From positions 75,248,756 through 75,312,755 of the forward strand of contig CM060731.1 in NCBI GenBank assembly GCA_030704615.1: a stretch of 64,000 nucleotides of DNA, read 5' to 3'. The translations under genes were made by a program, and so were the position numbers. Shown here in pieces: positions 22,350 through 32,274 of the stretch (within the stretch, counting starts at the first letter, position 1; each line of letters begins with the position of its first letter). This DNA is from Takakia lepidozioides (Eukaryota; Streptophyta; Takakiopsida; Takakiales; Takakiaceae). The notes beneath the pieces were generated by a model, which saw only the letters and a list, made by a program, of their open reading frames with translations, was not told where the DNA came from and did no database searches.

Positions 22350-22727
22350 TTCAGCTGCATACAGATTGAAGCATGCTGGGGCTTGGAGCGGTGCTCACAC
22401 AGGTGGATGATGAGGGAAGAGAGTTCGTAGTGGCTTATGTTAGCCGCTCGAACAATGCTGCAGAGTCTAAGTATAGCTCATATGAGGGAGAATGCTTAGC
22501 TGCAGTGTGGGCCGTGGCACACTTCAGTGCTATCTATACGGCAATCTCTTCACCCTTGTCACGGATCACCAACCACTCAAGTGGTTGATGGAGTCAGACA
22601 AGCTTACGGTGAAGCTTGCACGGTGGGCACTCATCCTTCAAGTATGACTTTCAGGTGGTGCATCGACCGGGTTTGGTCAATCGCAATGCAGATGGGTTGA
22701 GCCGCAATCCATGCACGAGCCAGTAGG
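22350..22727 (+). pseudogene. pol: RNase H domain of the methyltransferase retroelement
   Basis: [40 protein letters not shown] and, after a frameshift, VVHRPGLVNRNADGLSRNP. These are the beta-strand, catalytic Glu helix and C-terminal HRPG...NADGLSR signature of gypsy RNase H, which removes RNA from the RNA-DNA hybrid. Confidence 0.75.
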
Positions 22728-22883
22728 ATGACACTGGAACTCGGTGGCATGGTGAGACGGACGAGGAGATGGTGCCCGGATGGCATGCATCTGCATTTCT
22801 GTGTATCTTGGCAGCGGAAGGCCAGGTTGGACCTGCAACAGGGATGACTGTAGATCAAGTGTCTGAGGACCCTGAGGCCAGCA

Positions 22884-24205
22884 ATGAGCAAGGTGGTGGC
22901 CAAAGATATACATGAGGATTCAGTTGTGTTGGACTACCTCCGCACTGGAGACACTACAGCCACTGTGACTGCCAAGGAGAGGGATCGGATCCTACAACGA
23001 GCCAAGAGGTTCAAGTGGGAGGGGACACACCTACTCCGAGTGTGGGAGGATGGTCGAGTGAGGATTGTGCCTCACCCAACATAGCGGACACGGTTAGTGC
23101 GGCATGCCCATGAGGAGTTGGGGCATTTTGGGGTGCGACGCACTCATAGTCTACTGCAGGGGCAGTATTGGTGGCGTGGTATGCACACAGAGGTGCAACA
23201 ATTTGTGGCTAGGTGCATGGTGGTGTGACAGGGTGCGTGCTTCATTCAACGCCCCTACTCCACAATTGCACCCTCTTCCGATCATGGGATTGGGCTACAG
23301 GTGGAGACTTGACTTCGCAGGGCCGTTGCCACTGACCATGCGCCACAACAAGTACGTGTTGGTGATGGTGGAGCACTTCTCCAAGTGGATTGAATTGGTT
23401 CCATTGCCTGATAAGGCTAGTGAGGGAGCTGCGTATGCATTCTTGGATTGTGTGCTTAGCCGATTCGGTGCTCCAGCTGAGGTACTCACGGACCAAGGGA
23501 GAGAGTTCTTGGGGGAGTTTTCAGGTTTTGTGTGACAAGGCCTTGATAGACCACCGCACCACTTCTCGGGATCATCCTGAAGCCGATGGCTTGGCAGAGA
23601 GAGTTGTTCAGACAGTAAAGAGAGGTTTGCGCAAGTATGGCTTGCAGAAGGGACATCTAGGAGATTGGGACCTTCAGTTACCCTGGTTAGCCATGGGCTA
23701 CAGGTTCAGCAAGCAAGCATCACTTGCCTCCTTCTCACCATACTTTCTTCTCTTTGGCCGAGAGCCGGATTTACCTACATCCATTCGCAGAGAAGCTGCT
23801 ACAGTTCTTAACCCTTGACGATCCGGATGTGTGGGCACATGCATGTGAGCAGCGTGCAGAGTTGTTCAAGAAGTCATGCCAATGGCTTTTGAGAACCTTG
23901 CCATTGCACAACACCGTGATACGTTGAGGTATGCTACCATACGTGGTGGGGGCTATCGTCCTGGGGTTTGGAGATTCAACCCTGGTGACTACTTCTATTT
24001 GCAGCAGACTGCTCCTATGACCTTGGATGTGACTACAGGACGTGTTATTTTGAGGGTTCGAGAGGTCTTGCCCTCAGGCATCTTGGTCTTGGAGGGCCGG
24101 GATGGCATAACTTGGAAGGACCATGTGCGTAATTGTGCGCCATGTCACCTTCCGAATGTCGATGGCAGGATAGACCCAAACTTGGCAGTGGTATCTGCAG
24201 TTTGA
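22884..24205 (+). pseudogene. pol: Integrase of the methyltransferase retroelement
   Basis: A HHCC zinc-binding region reads RHAHEELGHFGVRRTH then ARCMV-C-D at about 23,100-23,230, partly in another frame. The catalytic core has WRLDFAGPLPL (first Asp), VLTDQGREFLGEF (second Asp) and, after a frameshift at about 23,520, HPEADGLAERVVQ (Glu). The core continues to YFLLFGREPDLPTSIRRE and a C-terminal VILRVREVLPSGILVLEGRD. Integrase inserts the cDNA into the chromosome. All three DDE residues are still encoded, but not in one frame. Confidence 0.8.
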
Positions 24206-24351
24206 GGTGCATGTTGTGGGGGTCTGCTAGAGGGGCAGCCACCATGCTGGTGGTGATCGATGCTCTAGAGGTTGGCATATGGGATGCTTGACTCCACCTC
24301 TTGAGATGGTTCCGGATGGGGAGTGGTTATGTCCACATTGCATTGGATAGT
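24197..24351 (+). pseudogene. PHD finger downstream of integrase
   Basis: The frame after integrase reads GDRCSRGWHMGCLTPPLEMV, then DGEWLCPHCIG and a stop at about 24,349. Upstream VVGVC keeps one Cys of the first pair, with a stop replacing part of the loop. C-x2-C ... C-x2-C...GWH-x2-C...W-x-C-x2-C is the PHD (Cys4-His-Cys3) pattern, which usually reads histone H3 tails. In this position other gypsy elements often carry a chromodomain, so a role in choosing integration sites is a reasonable inference. Confidence 0.7.
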
Positions 24352-24614
24352 GGGAGTGGATACAACCATGGAAGGCTAACAAGAAACGCAAGGCCAAGCT
24401 ACTAGGGGACCTTGAACACACGAGGTCTTGACTCAAGTTCATAGATTGCAAGACGACGACTAATGATGGGGCTACTCTTGTACCCGGCCTCTTGGTCTAT
24501 AGAGTTTGAGTACAACAGGGACAGTGATAGAGGACTTAGTACGGCTGTGGCTATTACATCTTGTAGCTATCTGGAGTTAGAGGGACCTATCCACCAGCTA
24601 GGGGGGCGATTGTG

Positions 24615-24698
24615 GCAGACTACTTTATTGTGCATATATGTGTGGTGTGGTTTGGACAGCGATGTAGTTGTGTAGCGATATGTATGCGCACGACAGCT
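24615..24698 (+). repeat. 84-bp direct repeat, left copy
   Basis: GCAGACTACTTTATTGTGCA through GCGCACGACAGCT occurs here and again at 25042-25125, immediately on each side of the right 336-bp terminal repeat. Confidence 0.9.
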
Positions 24699-24699
24699 G

Positions 24700-25035
24700 T
24701 CAAGTCAAATAAGCACAGTGTGAAAACAACTAGAATAAAGCTAGTTATTTGTATTTAACACTTGGATTTAGGTCAAGTGTTAAATCAAGTGTCAAGTTTA
24801 GTTTGACACCTTAACCGCCTTATCTTCACGAGAGCGGCAGTCGCGTAGCTCATCTCTCTCGAGTTGAGCTTGCGCGACCGAGCTCCTTCATGCGTTTAGA
24901 TCTGAGTGTGCTTATGATGGGAGTGTAGGTTGTTGTGGGGTGGAGTCCCCATAGCGTGGGGTGCCCCTGGCTCGACTTCTATTTTAAAGAGTAATAGCGA
25001 TGGATTTCAATATTCTTGTGTTGAGAATGTGTGTC
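24700..25035 (+). repeat. Right terminal repeat (LTR) of the methyltransferase retroelement
   Basis: Near-identical copy of 13467-13802. It is flanked on both sides by the same 84-bp sequence. Confidence 0.85.
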
Positions 25036-25041
25036 CTTGTA

Positions 25042-25125
25042 GCAGACTACTTTATTGTGCATATATGTGTGGTGTGGTTTGGACAGCGATGTAGTTGTGT
25101 AGCGATATGTATGCGCACGACAGCT
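25042..25125 (+). repeat. 84-bp direct repeat, right copy
   Basis: Second copy of 24615-24698, identical by eye, directly after the right terminal repeat. Confidence 0.9.
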
Positions 25126-25349
25126 TTTTATTGTAAGTTCTAGCTTAACCCCTAAACGCCAACAGCTTAATTCACAAAAGTCTGCAGAATCCAATCCTGG
25201 GGCCACCTTCTTACTTATAACTAAGACTTTGCTCAGTTTACAGAAGTTCATTGTTTTTTTTTGTTTTTTTTTTTTAATTATAAAGGGAAACACCTGGGAG
25301 CTACATCTCACAAATCAGGCCCCTTGATAGAGAGAGGAGAAAATAACCT

Positions 25350-25832
25350 CAGGTCCACACGGCAAAAATCTGTCCATCCCATCCGGACGTGTCGGCTGCA
25401 GCGGGTGTGGCCGGGGTCCACCCTTGAGGAACGCGACGGCGAGGAAGGGACGGACGGCCTGGCCACTGTAGGTACTTCCCGCTGTCCGTCACTGCCCGTC
25501 CCATCCCTCATTCCTTCTCCCTGGCTATCATGGCTAAAACATGTGTGTAGGGTTTAGCCGGAGGGCTCTTTACGAGAGCTTCTCTTGCTAAACTTATATG
25601 TTGCGTCACGTGTGTACTCCTTGGCTATAATGGCTAAAACATGTGTGTAGGGTTTAGCCGGAGGGCTCTTTATGAGAGCTTCTCTTGCTAAACTTATATG
25701 TTTGCGTCACACATGTGTACTATCGCGTGTGAACATGTTGCACCGTCAGTCCCGTCCGTCCCCCTCCACACGTGTGGAGGGCCCACCACTATGGCTAGAT
25801 GGGATGGACGGATTTTTGCTGTGTGAACCTGC
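25350..25832. mobile_element. Small TIR transposon (MITE) inside the SINE
   Basis: The left end CAGGTCCACACGGCAAAAAT and the right end, reverse-complemented, CAGGTTCACACAGCAAAAAT form about 33-bp imperfect terminal inverted repeats extending into TCCATCCCATC. CAGG termini resemble hAT elements. I do not see a clean 8-bp target duplication. The interior holds a ~100-bp tandem duplication and no coding sequence. Confidence 0.65.
25522..25721 (+). repeat. ~100-bp tandem duplication within the MITE
   Basis: GGCTATCATGGCTAAAACAT... at 25,522 is repeated from 25,622 (GGCTATAATGGCTAAAACAT...) with few changes, including GGGTTTAGCCGGAGGGCTCT and GAGAGCTTCTCTTGCTAAAC. Confidence 0.85.
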
Positions 25833-26859
25833 CTTCAGTAACCTAGCCGTAAGGCTTTCTGATGCGACATTGCGCAAAGGAGGGGGAGAAGAGCGTACCA
25901 CACCCGTCAAGTAGCAGGATTTGACCCAGGGTCATCCGGATGGCACTCAGTGTACTTTACCAACTGAGCTACTGACTATTGGTTAGTTTAACCCTTAAGT
26001 GCCAAAACTCACTAGGGCTTCGCGTTGCTCCGCACTACTAGCGACGAATTCTGAGAACTACGTTCAATTTTTCATAAAAAAAAAAGGGGTGGTCATCCCA
26101 GTGTTACATGCAGAGATCCCGTGTTTGGTTTTTTCTGGAATAAAAATGGCGGATCTGCATTTCAATGTTCAATTTTCACAAGCTGCATCAATCAATAACA
26201 ACATACCCAAGTACCCTTACATTCACTATATGAACTTTCAAGCAGCCACCATGGGATTGGATCTTGGTGGGTTAAGGCTAGCTTTTGACAATATTCATGT
26301 AAGTTCATCAAGGGCTCCATCCAAAGCCACACCATGAGAAATAAACAAACATGTCCAAATTTAAGATGTTGAAGAAACTTGTGCACAGTGCTGCCTCTCT
26401 CATCAAACTCATTAAAATTCGTATTCACTTCCATCTTCAAGCTTTGGAGAAGCTACACCACCCAAACCCAGAATTAGGATAGCACTCTGATTTCCATCCA
26501 CTATCACCAGAATCAGTCAAAAATCACCCCTTCAGTCAAGTGCAATTGTGGGCTGACTTCCTACCTATGCCGGTAGACCCCACTATCAGGAAATGGTGGA
26601 TGGTCTGAGTAGCTACACAGATCAATGAATGAAGCAAGACAAGTATGAGAACCAAGCCTGCACTTGCCCAAAGCTCTTGTCAGAAATTTAGCCGGGGGCG
26701 GAAAGAGGAGGAGGACATGTTGGTGGAGTTGGCTCATGAAAGAAAAAAAGGAAGTCCATGTAAGGGAGACCCAAAGCCTATGGACACAAACAAGAAAAGA
26801 TAGAGAGATAAGGAAAATATCCTAGCTTCATTGCACTACTTAATGAGTTGTTATGGTAA

Positions 26860-28060
26860 ATGGAACTTTGCTTTGCTCTTCCTCCTTCAAGTGCTTATAA
26901 GTCATCAGCTAGCGCAATGGAGGCTATCCATATCTTCATATCCTCTCACAGCAACTCAGTAAAAGACAAAGGGTTCCATGCACCTCTTTGCTTTTTCAGC
27001 CAGACTGTTGAAAACTCCCTTCGCATCCTTCATGCACCCACATTGGCAAACAGGTCAACCAGGGCAGTGACATCTGTACAATCCAGCTTTGACGATGTCA
27101 CCATGGACCTCCTTCCCCTTTTCCAGAGCTTCTTTCATTGTCAGCTGCTAGCAGCAAGGCAAGGACCTATGCATGATTTGTTCTAGGAAACACCCAACTC
27201 AACTATTCACACTATTCTACAACAAAATGTATGCATCTGGTTGTCCACCTCAATACAGCAGTGAGACCTGGCTCCTTTCTGAGACCTCTGTCCCTCATCA
27301 TTTTTTACACCTTCGCAGTATCGCCCCCCCTGCCAGCCTTGAAAGTAACACGTAAATAGCAGCATCCTGTGGATCCCATTTAGAAAGGCATTTTGCTGCA
27401 CTTTCTGCCACCTCCACATTGCCATGAATTCTGCAAGCACCAAGCAAGGTCTGCCACACTGAAGCAGCTGGTTCGATTGGCATTTTGTTCATGAAGTCCT
27501 CTGCCACCTCCACTCAACCTGCGTGGCCAAAAAGGTCCACAATGCAGCCAAAATGCTCCATTGTAGGAGCGAGGCCATGATTTTGACTCACGGAATCAAA
27601 CCATGCTGGGCATATCCTGCAATCATCGCATTCCACGACACCACATTTCATTCAGCCATATTGTCAAATACTCCCTTTGCATCCTTCATGCACCCACATT
27701 TTGCATACATGTCCACCAGGGCAGTGTCCAGAATGACATTTGGTACAATTCCAGCTTTGACGATGCAAGCATGGACCTCTTTGCCCTTTTCTAGAGCTGC
27801 CAGGCTTGCACACACACTGCAAACACACACAAACGTGATGTAGTCGAGCTTCGCCCCTTCGCACATCATTTGCTCATAGGTGTCCAAAGCCTCCATCCCG
27901 CGTCCGTCCTGTGCATACCCTGTGTTGGGCAGTGTTCAGAATGACATCTGGTACAATTCCAGATTTGACGATGTCACCATGGACCTCTGTCCACTTTTCC
28001 AGGGCTGCCAGGCTTGCACACACACTGCAAATGCAAACAAACGTGCCTTTAGTTGACCAT
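26860..28060 (-). pseudogene. PPR (PLS/E-type) pseudogene with duplicated repeats
   Basis: Minus-strand pieces: a repeat CVCSVCASLAALEKGKEVHA, CIVKAGIVPNVILDTALVDM and YAKCGCMKDAKGVFDNMAE at 27.65-27.90 kb; a degenerate near-copy at 27.91-28.06 kb; an E motif NKMPIEPAASVWQTLLGACR, IHGNVEVAESAAKCL at 27.30-27.51 kb and CIEVDNQMHTF (E+ region) at 27.2 kb; and a third repeat copy (LEKGKEVHGDIVKAGL, GCMKDAKGVFNSLAE) at 26.98-27.15 kb. PPR-E proteins bind organellar transcripts and usually help C-to-U editing. Stops, frameshifts and duplicated order show a dead, rearranged copy. No DYW domain was found. Confidence 0.75.
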
Positions 28061-28157
28061 CTACCAATGCAGGTTTCTTGTACTTATTTATCCACAAGGA
28101 ATCATAGGTAATCTGGAGCTTGAAGTCCAGTCCCCTTGGATGAATCTGGACCCACAC
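28044..28157 (-). pseudogene. OSB PDF-motif half fused to a PPR fragment
   Basis: Minus strand reads VQIHPRGLDFKLQITYDSLW and INKYKKPALVDGQLKA, the second half of the ~50-residue PDF motif of organellar single-stranded DNA-binding (OSB) proteins (consensus PDFKHK...LWI). It runs directly on into a degenerate PPR repeat. OSB proteins bind ssDNA in mitochondria or plastids and limit recombination. Confidence 0.6.
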
Positions 28158-28819
28158 TCTATCCCTGCTCCTTCAGCTATCCATGCCTCTGCACAAATCA
28201 TGCATACATCCTTGTCTTGCTGCTAGCAGTTGACAATGACAACCTGCTCAACAAAGTTCTCTGGAATACAGCTATGCCCTTCGTAAGTAGGTTAAACTTA
28301 TTAGCTTATCAAGGGAGCTACATGGGCATAGGACTATAAGATAAAACCAAAACAGGGAGATGCTATGACAAAGACCACAAAAAGCACGGGAATAGACATA
28401 CTCAAATTGGGCCGATTAAGACAATGTAAATAATGTCACAATGCCCAGATTGTCTTGATCAAGGGAGCAAGGCTTGCCGTATCCTTATGCGCCCTCACAA
28501 GAGCAAGTTGCAAAGACCCCAAGCTCTCTTTGCGGATACAAAAAACTTGAACCAAATGTTGTTCTTGACAGGTGCAAGCATGAGGTGTTCATCTTGCATC
28601 TCAAGGCAGAATTGTCTATCTCGAAATTCTCAAGTTGTGGTGCTCAGGGAACTGACAGCGAGCAGTCGCCTGGATGTTGTTCCAAGCTCACGAGATTACT
28701 GTCTCCATTTTGAACCAACCTTTTGGTAACCCAAAGCTTGAGTAGCATATTTCAATCTGGAAGCTACAAAGACTTTTATGGAACTGCTACTGAATATTGT
28801 GGCTTCTCCTCATCTCTGT

Positions 28820-29010
28820 TACCTCCAACAGGCATTCACCTTTTTGCCTCGATTGTCCCACCATTGACGGGGGTCAGAAAAGTATTCATTCCATAGCTTC
28901 TCCTCGTCTCTGTTACCTATTTCTGGATACTTTCCTGTTGTCACACTGGCAGTATCATGTCAAAGTCACTCCAAACTATCAAAGCTTCACTCAACCAGCT
29001 AACTTGCAGA
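28820..29010 (-). pseudogene. OSB PDF-motif copy (first half intact)
   Basis: Minus strand reads GKYPEIGNRDEEKLWNEYF then SDPRQWWDNRGKK, the best-preserved first half of the OSB motif (LWNEYFSDP--WWDNR) in the window. The frame ends soon after at a stop. Confidence 0.65.
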
Positions 29011-29137
29011 GTTCTACATGAAAATTTAGGGCCGATTCTGATAAGAGGGGAAAACAGGGTGAAATGTGTTGAAGAAGGTGCCTGCATTAGCAGTGCCTCG
29101 TTCTATCAATTGTACCGCTGCCGCTGCTATTTCCAAT

Positions 29138-29448
29138 TGACTGCGATCGGAAAAGTGTTCACTCCAAAGTTTCTCCTCATCTCTACTATCTGTTTTTGGA
29201 TATTTTCCTGCTGCCACATCGGCAGTAACTTGTCAAAGTCACTCCAAACCACCACAGATCCACCCAACGAGCTAACTTATAAAATTCAATATACATCTCA
29301 GGGCCGAGTCTGATGCAAGGGCACAACAGGCTGAAATAGGTCGAAGAAGAAGGTGCGCTTACCACATTGTCCATGACCTTGTGTCATCATCTAGCAAGAT
29401 TTGGCCGACCATCACCCCAAAAAAACCTCTTGTGTGTGCTGCTTGTGT
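29138..29448 (-). repeat. Left arm of a ~310-bp inverted repeat; OSB-derived
   Basis: Its reverse complement matches 41,554-41,869 closely over about 310 bp (AAGCAGCACACACAAGAGG, GTGATGGTCGG, GGATCTGTGGTGGTTTGGAG, ...). Within the arm the third OSB PDF copy reads GKYPKTDSRDEEKLWSEHFS. Both arms point outward-to-inward in mirror fashion around 29.45-41.55 kb. Confidence 0.75.
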
Positions 29449-29489
29449 CTGTAGACGGGTAATGTCGGTTGGTCTGTGAGAACCACCAA

Positions 29490-29862
29490 GGTGCAGCTGA
29501 GTAGGTAGAGATTGAAAAAGGGCCTGCTAAGACCAAGCTGCGGAGAGGAGCCGATTGATTTGGAGGCAGAGTGGGAAGACCTGTACAACTATCGCAATCT
29601 GGCCGTGGAGATGGTGGTTAGGGGAGACGTGGCAGTCGCCCACCCAAAACAGTTTTTGTTTACTGTTGGAGATCCTGCCAGTCGCTGTTTTTTGTATTAT
29701 AAACAGTTGGAAGATAGACTGGAGGCATTTCGACAATCTCATCTCCGGGATAGGCACTGGAATCGAGTACATGCTTGTGGTTTTCTCTCTGCTATTCCAA
29801 GGCTAGATGACAAACTGTTGTCGAGGTACCTAGATATGGTGCAACCTCTGGTGATATTCTCA
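29490..29862 (+). pseudogene. 5' part of an interrupted unknown gene
   Basis: A plus frame through LRPSCGEEPIDLEAEWEDLY, NYRNLAVEMVVRGDVAVAHP, FTVGDPASRCFLYYKQLEDR and ends in RYLDMVQPL where the minus-strand gypsy element begins. Composition is protein-like but I do not recognise the family. Because another plus-strand coding block (41,141-41,551) resumes on the far side of the insertion, and both lie inside the mirror arms, I infer that they are the two ends of one gene split by the nested insertion. Confidence 0.4.
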
Positions 29863-30458
29863 TAAAGAAACTGCGCCACAACTTTGGCCGTATCGGTGCG
29901 AGAGACCATAGCTTCAGCCCACTTAGTGACATATTCAATTGCAACAAGAATATATCGTTTCTGACCATTGCAAGAAGCAGAGGTGATAGGTCCAACAAAA
30001 TCGATACCCCACTTCTCAAAAGGTGCCTGTGCAAGGATGGGAACCAGGGGCATAGAATTCGATCGCGCAGGTCGGCCAATACGTTGGCATGCATCACAAT
30101 GACGCACATAAGCAAAAGCATCTTTAAATAGGGTAGGCCACCAATAACCTGCCAATAATACCTTCCGTCCGGTGGCATCCCCTGCAAAATGACCACCACA
30201 AGAATCGGCATGACACCCCTCAAGTATCGTTGGAACCTCAGCTTCCAAGATGCAACGGCGCAATACACCATCATTCCCTAGCTTGTATAATGTGTCGCCA
30301 ATAATTGTATAAGGCGCAGTCTTCTCTATCAGCCGACGCTTCTGCTTCTCAGTATAACCCTCTCGAAATTGTTGTAACGATAGGTAATTAAAAATAAGAG
30401 CATACTCTCCTGTCAGCACATCAACCACAAAAAAAGGCAGCATCTGGGAGAGAATCAT
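29853..30458 (-). pseudogene. pol: Truncated integrase of the second gypsy element
   Basis: HHCC zinc domain: CHADSCGGHFAGDATGRKVL, GYWWPTLFKDAFAYVRHCDA and CQRIG. Core: FEKWGIDFVGPI with the first catalytic Asp, then YILVAIEYVTKWAEA. The frame ends at FLYENITR, where homology stops, so the second Asp and Glu are absent. Confidence 0.85.
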
Positions 30459-31560
30459 CTATCGGTTCTTCGTCGACTTCCTTCGATAGACGACTTAAAT
30501 GATCAGCATTGGCATGCTTGCGCCCAGGGCGAACCACAATTTTAAAAGTAAACTCTTGCAATAAAATAACCCACCGGGCCACTCTGCCACTCAGCTGAGG
30601 TTTATTAATGAGATATTTTAGTGCATCATGATCAACATGAAAAACAAATGGATAACCCAATAAATAATGGCGATACTTCTGAACCGAATAAATCATGCCC
30701 AAACCTTCTCGTTCAGTGGTAGTATAATTTTCTCCGCCACAGCCAATTGACGACTCGCAAAATATATCGGATGATCAAACGACTTTTCATCCTTCTCACT
30801 CAAAACGCTACCAATAGCATAGTTTGAAGCATCCACATAGACCTGAAACTCCTTAGTCCAATCGGGGGAAATCAAGATAGGCGCCTTTATCAACCGCCCT
30901 TTTAATTCTTGAAAAGAATGCTGACATTCCCTTGTCCACTGTTGCTCGGCATCATGTTTCAATAATTGTGTCAATGGTAGGGCAATCTTAGCATATCGAC
31001 GGATAAAACGGCGATAGTACCCCACATGGCCCAGGAAGGCAGCACCTCTGACACCGTCGTGGGGGTAGATAATTGGACAATAATCTCAATCTTAGTGGGG
31101 TCAGTCGATATCCCTCGAATTGATACAATATGGCCTAAAAGCTTCCCCTTGGTAACCAGAAATTGACATTTTCCGGCATTCAGAGAGATTCCATACTCCT
31201 TACAGTTTTGAAAGCACAGCTCCAACATCTCAGCATGTGTTGCTTTGCTGCTATAGACACAAAAATCATCCAAGAAGATCTACATAAATAGGCGCAAGTA
31301 ATCCTGAAAAGCGGCAGTCGTTACTCGTTGAAACGTAGCAGGAGCATTGCAAAGTCCGAAGGGCATGACTTTATAGGCATAAGTGCCCCAATCGGTCGTA
31401 AAAGTAGTCTTAGGCCAATCCTCTTCTGCGATCGTGATCTGATTATAACCAGAAAAACCATCGAGGAAAGAATAACACTCATGGCCCGCTACTGCATCTA
31501 GAATAGTATCAGTGAAAGGTAATGGAAAATAATCCTTTCGAGTTACAACATTAAGTTTCT
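30421..31560 (-). pseudogene. pol: RT (palm/thumb) and RNase H of the second gypsy element
   Basis: Minus strand gives PFGLCNAPATFQRV and IFLDDFCVYSS (YxDD-equivalent FLDD), YGISLNAGKCQFLVTKGKLL (thumb), MGYYRRFIRRYAKIALPLTQ, then RNase H with FQVYVDASNYAIGSVLSE and MIYSVQKYRHYLLGYPFVFH, and HADHLSRL near the end. A few stops occur, such as one before IFLDD. The upstream edge at 31,561 is the insertion site of the TIR element. Confidence 0.85.
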
Positions 31561-31697
31561 GGAAATCCTGGGGGGTGCACTCCAGCCACGTGCGTGCACA
31601 GGAGGGGGTATTTTAAACCCCTCCATGTACAACATTATACATATAGATGGGGATTTATATCACCTTAAATATAATCTTACAGGAGGGGGTTATTGAA

Positions 31698-31800
31698 TTT
31701 TAGGAGTAGTCTAGTGGTAAGGGTGTAGAATGTGTCGTGACGCACGCGGGGATCAAATCGCGATGCACTGTTGTTTTGCTTTTTTTTTTTCTTTTCTCCC
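31698..31800 (+). mobile_element. tRNA-like SINE head
   Basis: TAGTCTAGTGGTAAGGGTGT resembles a polymerase III A box and GGGGATCAAATCGC about 45 bp later resembles a B box, followed by a T-rich run. Probably a short SINE different from the one at 25 kb. The acceptor stem is not formed, so it is not a tRNA gene. Confidence 0.4.
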
Positions 31801-32274
31801 CGCGATCTGTCTCCCGCGGGCTCTCTTTTCCCTCCTCCCCCGCACCCCTTCCGTGTCAGCTTGGTCTAGCAGGCCATGTTTCAATCTCTGCTCAATCTCG
31901 CCGTGCATGCCAGGGGGCAGTGCAGACAGGCCAGGGCAGTGTTCTTGAGAAGACCACCTTCATAGAACAAGGTAGCCTAACAAAATGAAGACGAGACACT
32001 CCCATGGATATTATGGAGTATATATCTTTATTTCCTTGGTTCGTGCTTTGGTTTCTAATGCACTACAACTCTTATGGCACGCCATCCATGCACTGAAGCT
32101 CGTTGCCTTCTTTCTTCTTTCTTCTTTGTGACCCCCTCTCTTTCTTGTTTCTTTTTTCCTCTTATCCCATAAGATCTTTGAGCTTCCTGCAGCCATTGTG
32201 AAGTACGATTTCATTTCATTGCTTTTCTTTCGTTCTGTTCCTCTGCGCCTCTCCACCTATCCTAAGCAGCTGAT

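Larger units (their letters stand above)
13467..25035 (+). mobile_element. Ty3/gypsy retrotransposon carrying a C5 DNA methyltransferase and a PHD finger (decayed)
   Basis: Bounded by a 336-bp direct repeat (13467-13802 and 24700-25035) that is nearly identical, with only a handful of substitutions and small indels. Order on the plus strand: captured LUC7-like and GIY-YIG-like host fragments, an unknown ORF, gag with zinc knuckles, aspartic protease, C5-cytosine methyltransferase, reverse transcriptase, RNase H, integrase, PHD finger. Protease-RT-RNaseH-integrase order is that of Ty3/gypsy. The body is interrupted by many stops and frameshifts while the terminal repeats stay similar, an odd contrast. 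Neither the primer-binding site nor TG...CA borders are clear, so the exact LTR ends are uncertain. It inserted, or was left, between a GNAT gene and PPR debris. Confidence 0.85.
25250..25980 (-). mobile_element. tRNA-derived SINE, interrupted
   Basis: On the minus strand it starts with a tRNA-like head: A box TAGCTCAGTTGGTAAAG and B box GGGTCAAATCC, spaced as in a tRNA gene (25,977-25,915). It runs through a body and ends with CCCAGGTGTTTCCCTTTATAATT followed by an A-rich tail (25,250-25,280). The same body and 3' end recur at 58,235-58,450. The tRNA-like part does not form a proper acceptor stem, so it is not a tRNA gene. SINEs are RNA polymerase III transcripts copied by LINE machinery. 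The body is split by a TIR element (25,350-25,832). Confidence 0.65.

Noticed and set aside
25915-25980. tRNA gene on the minus strand
   Set aside because: A and B boxes are present but the acceptor stem does not pair, and an A-tailed body follows, so it is a SINE head.
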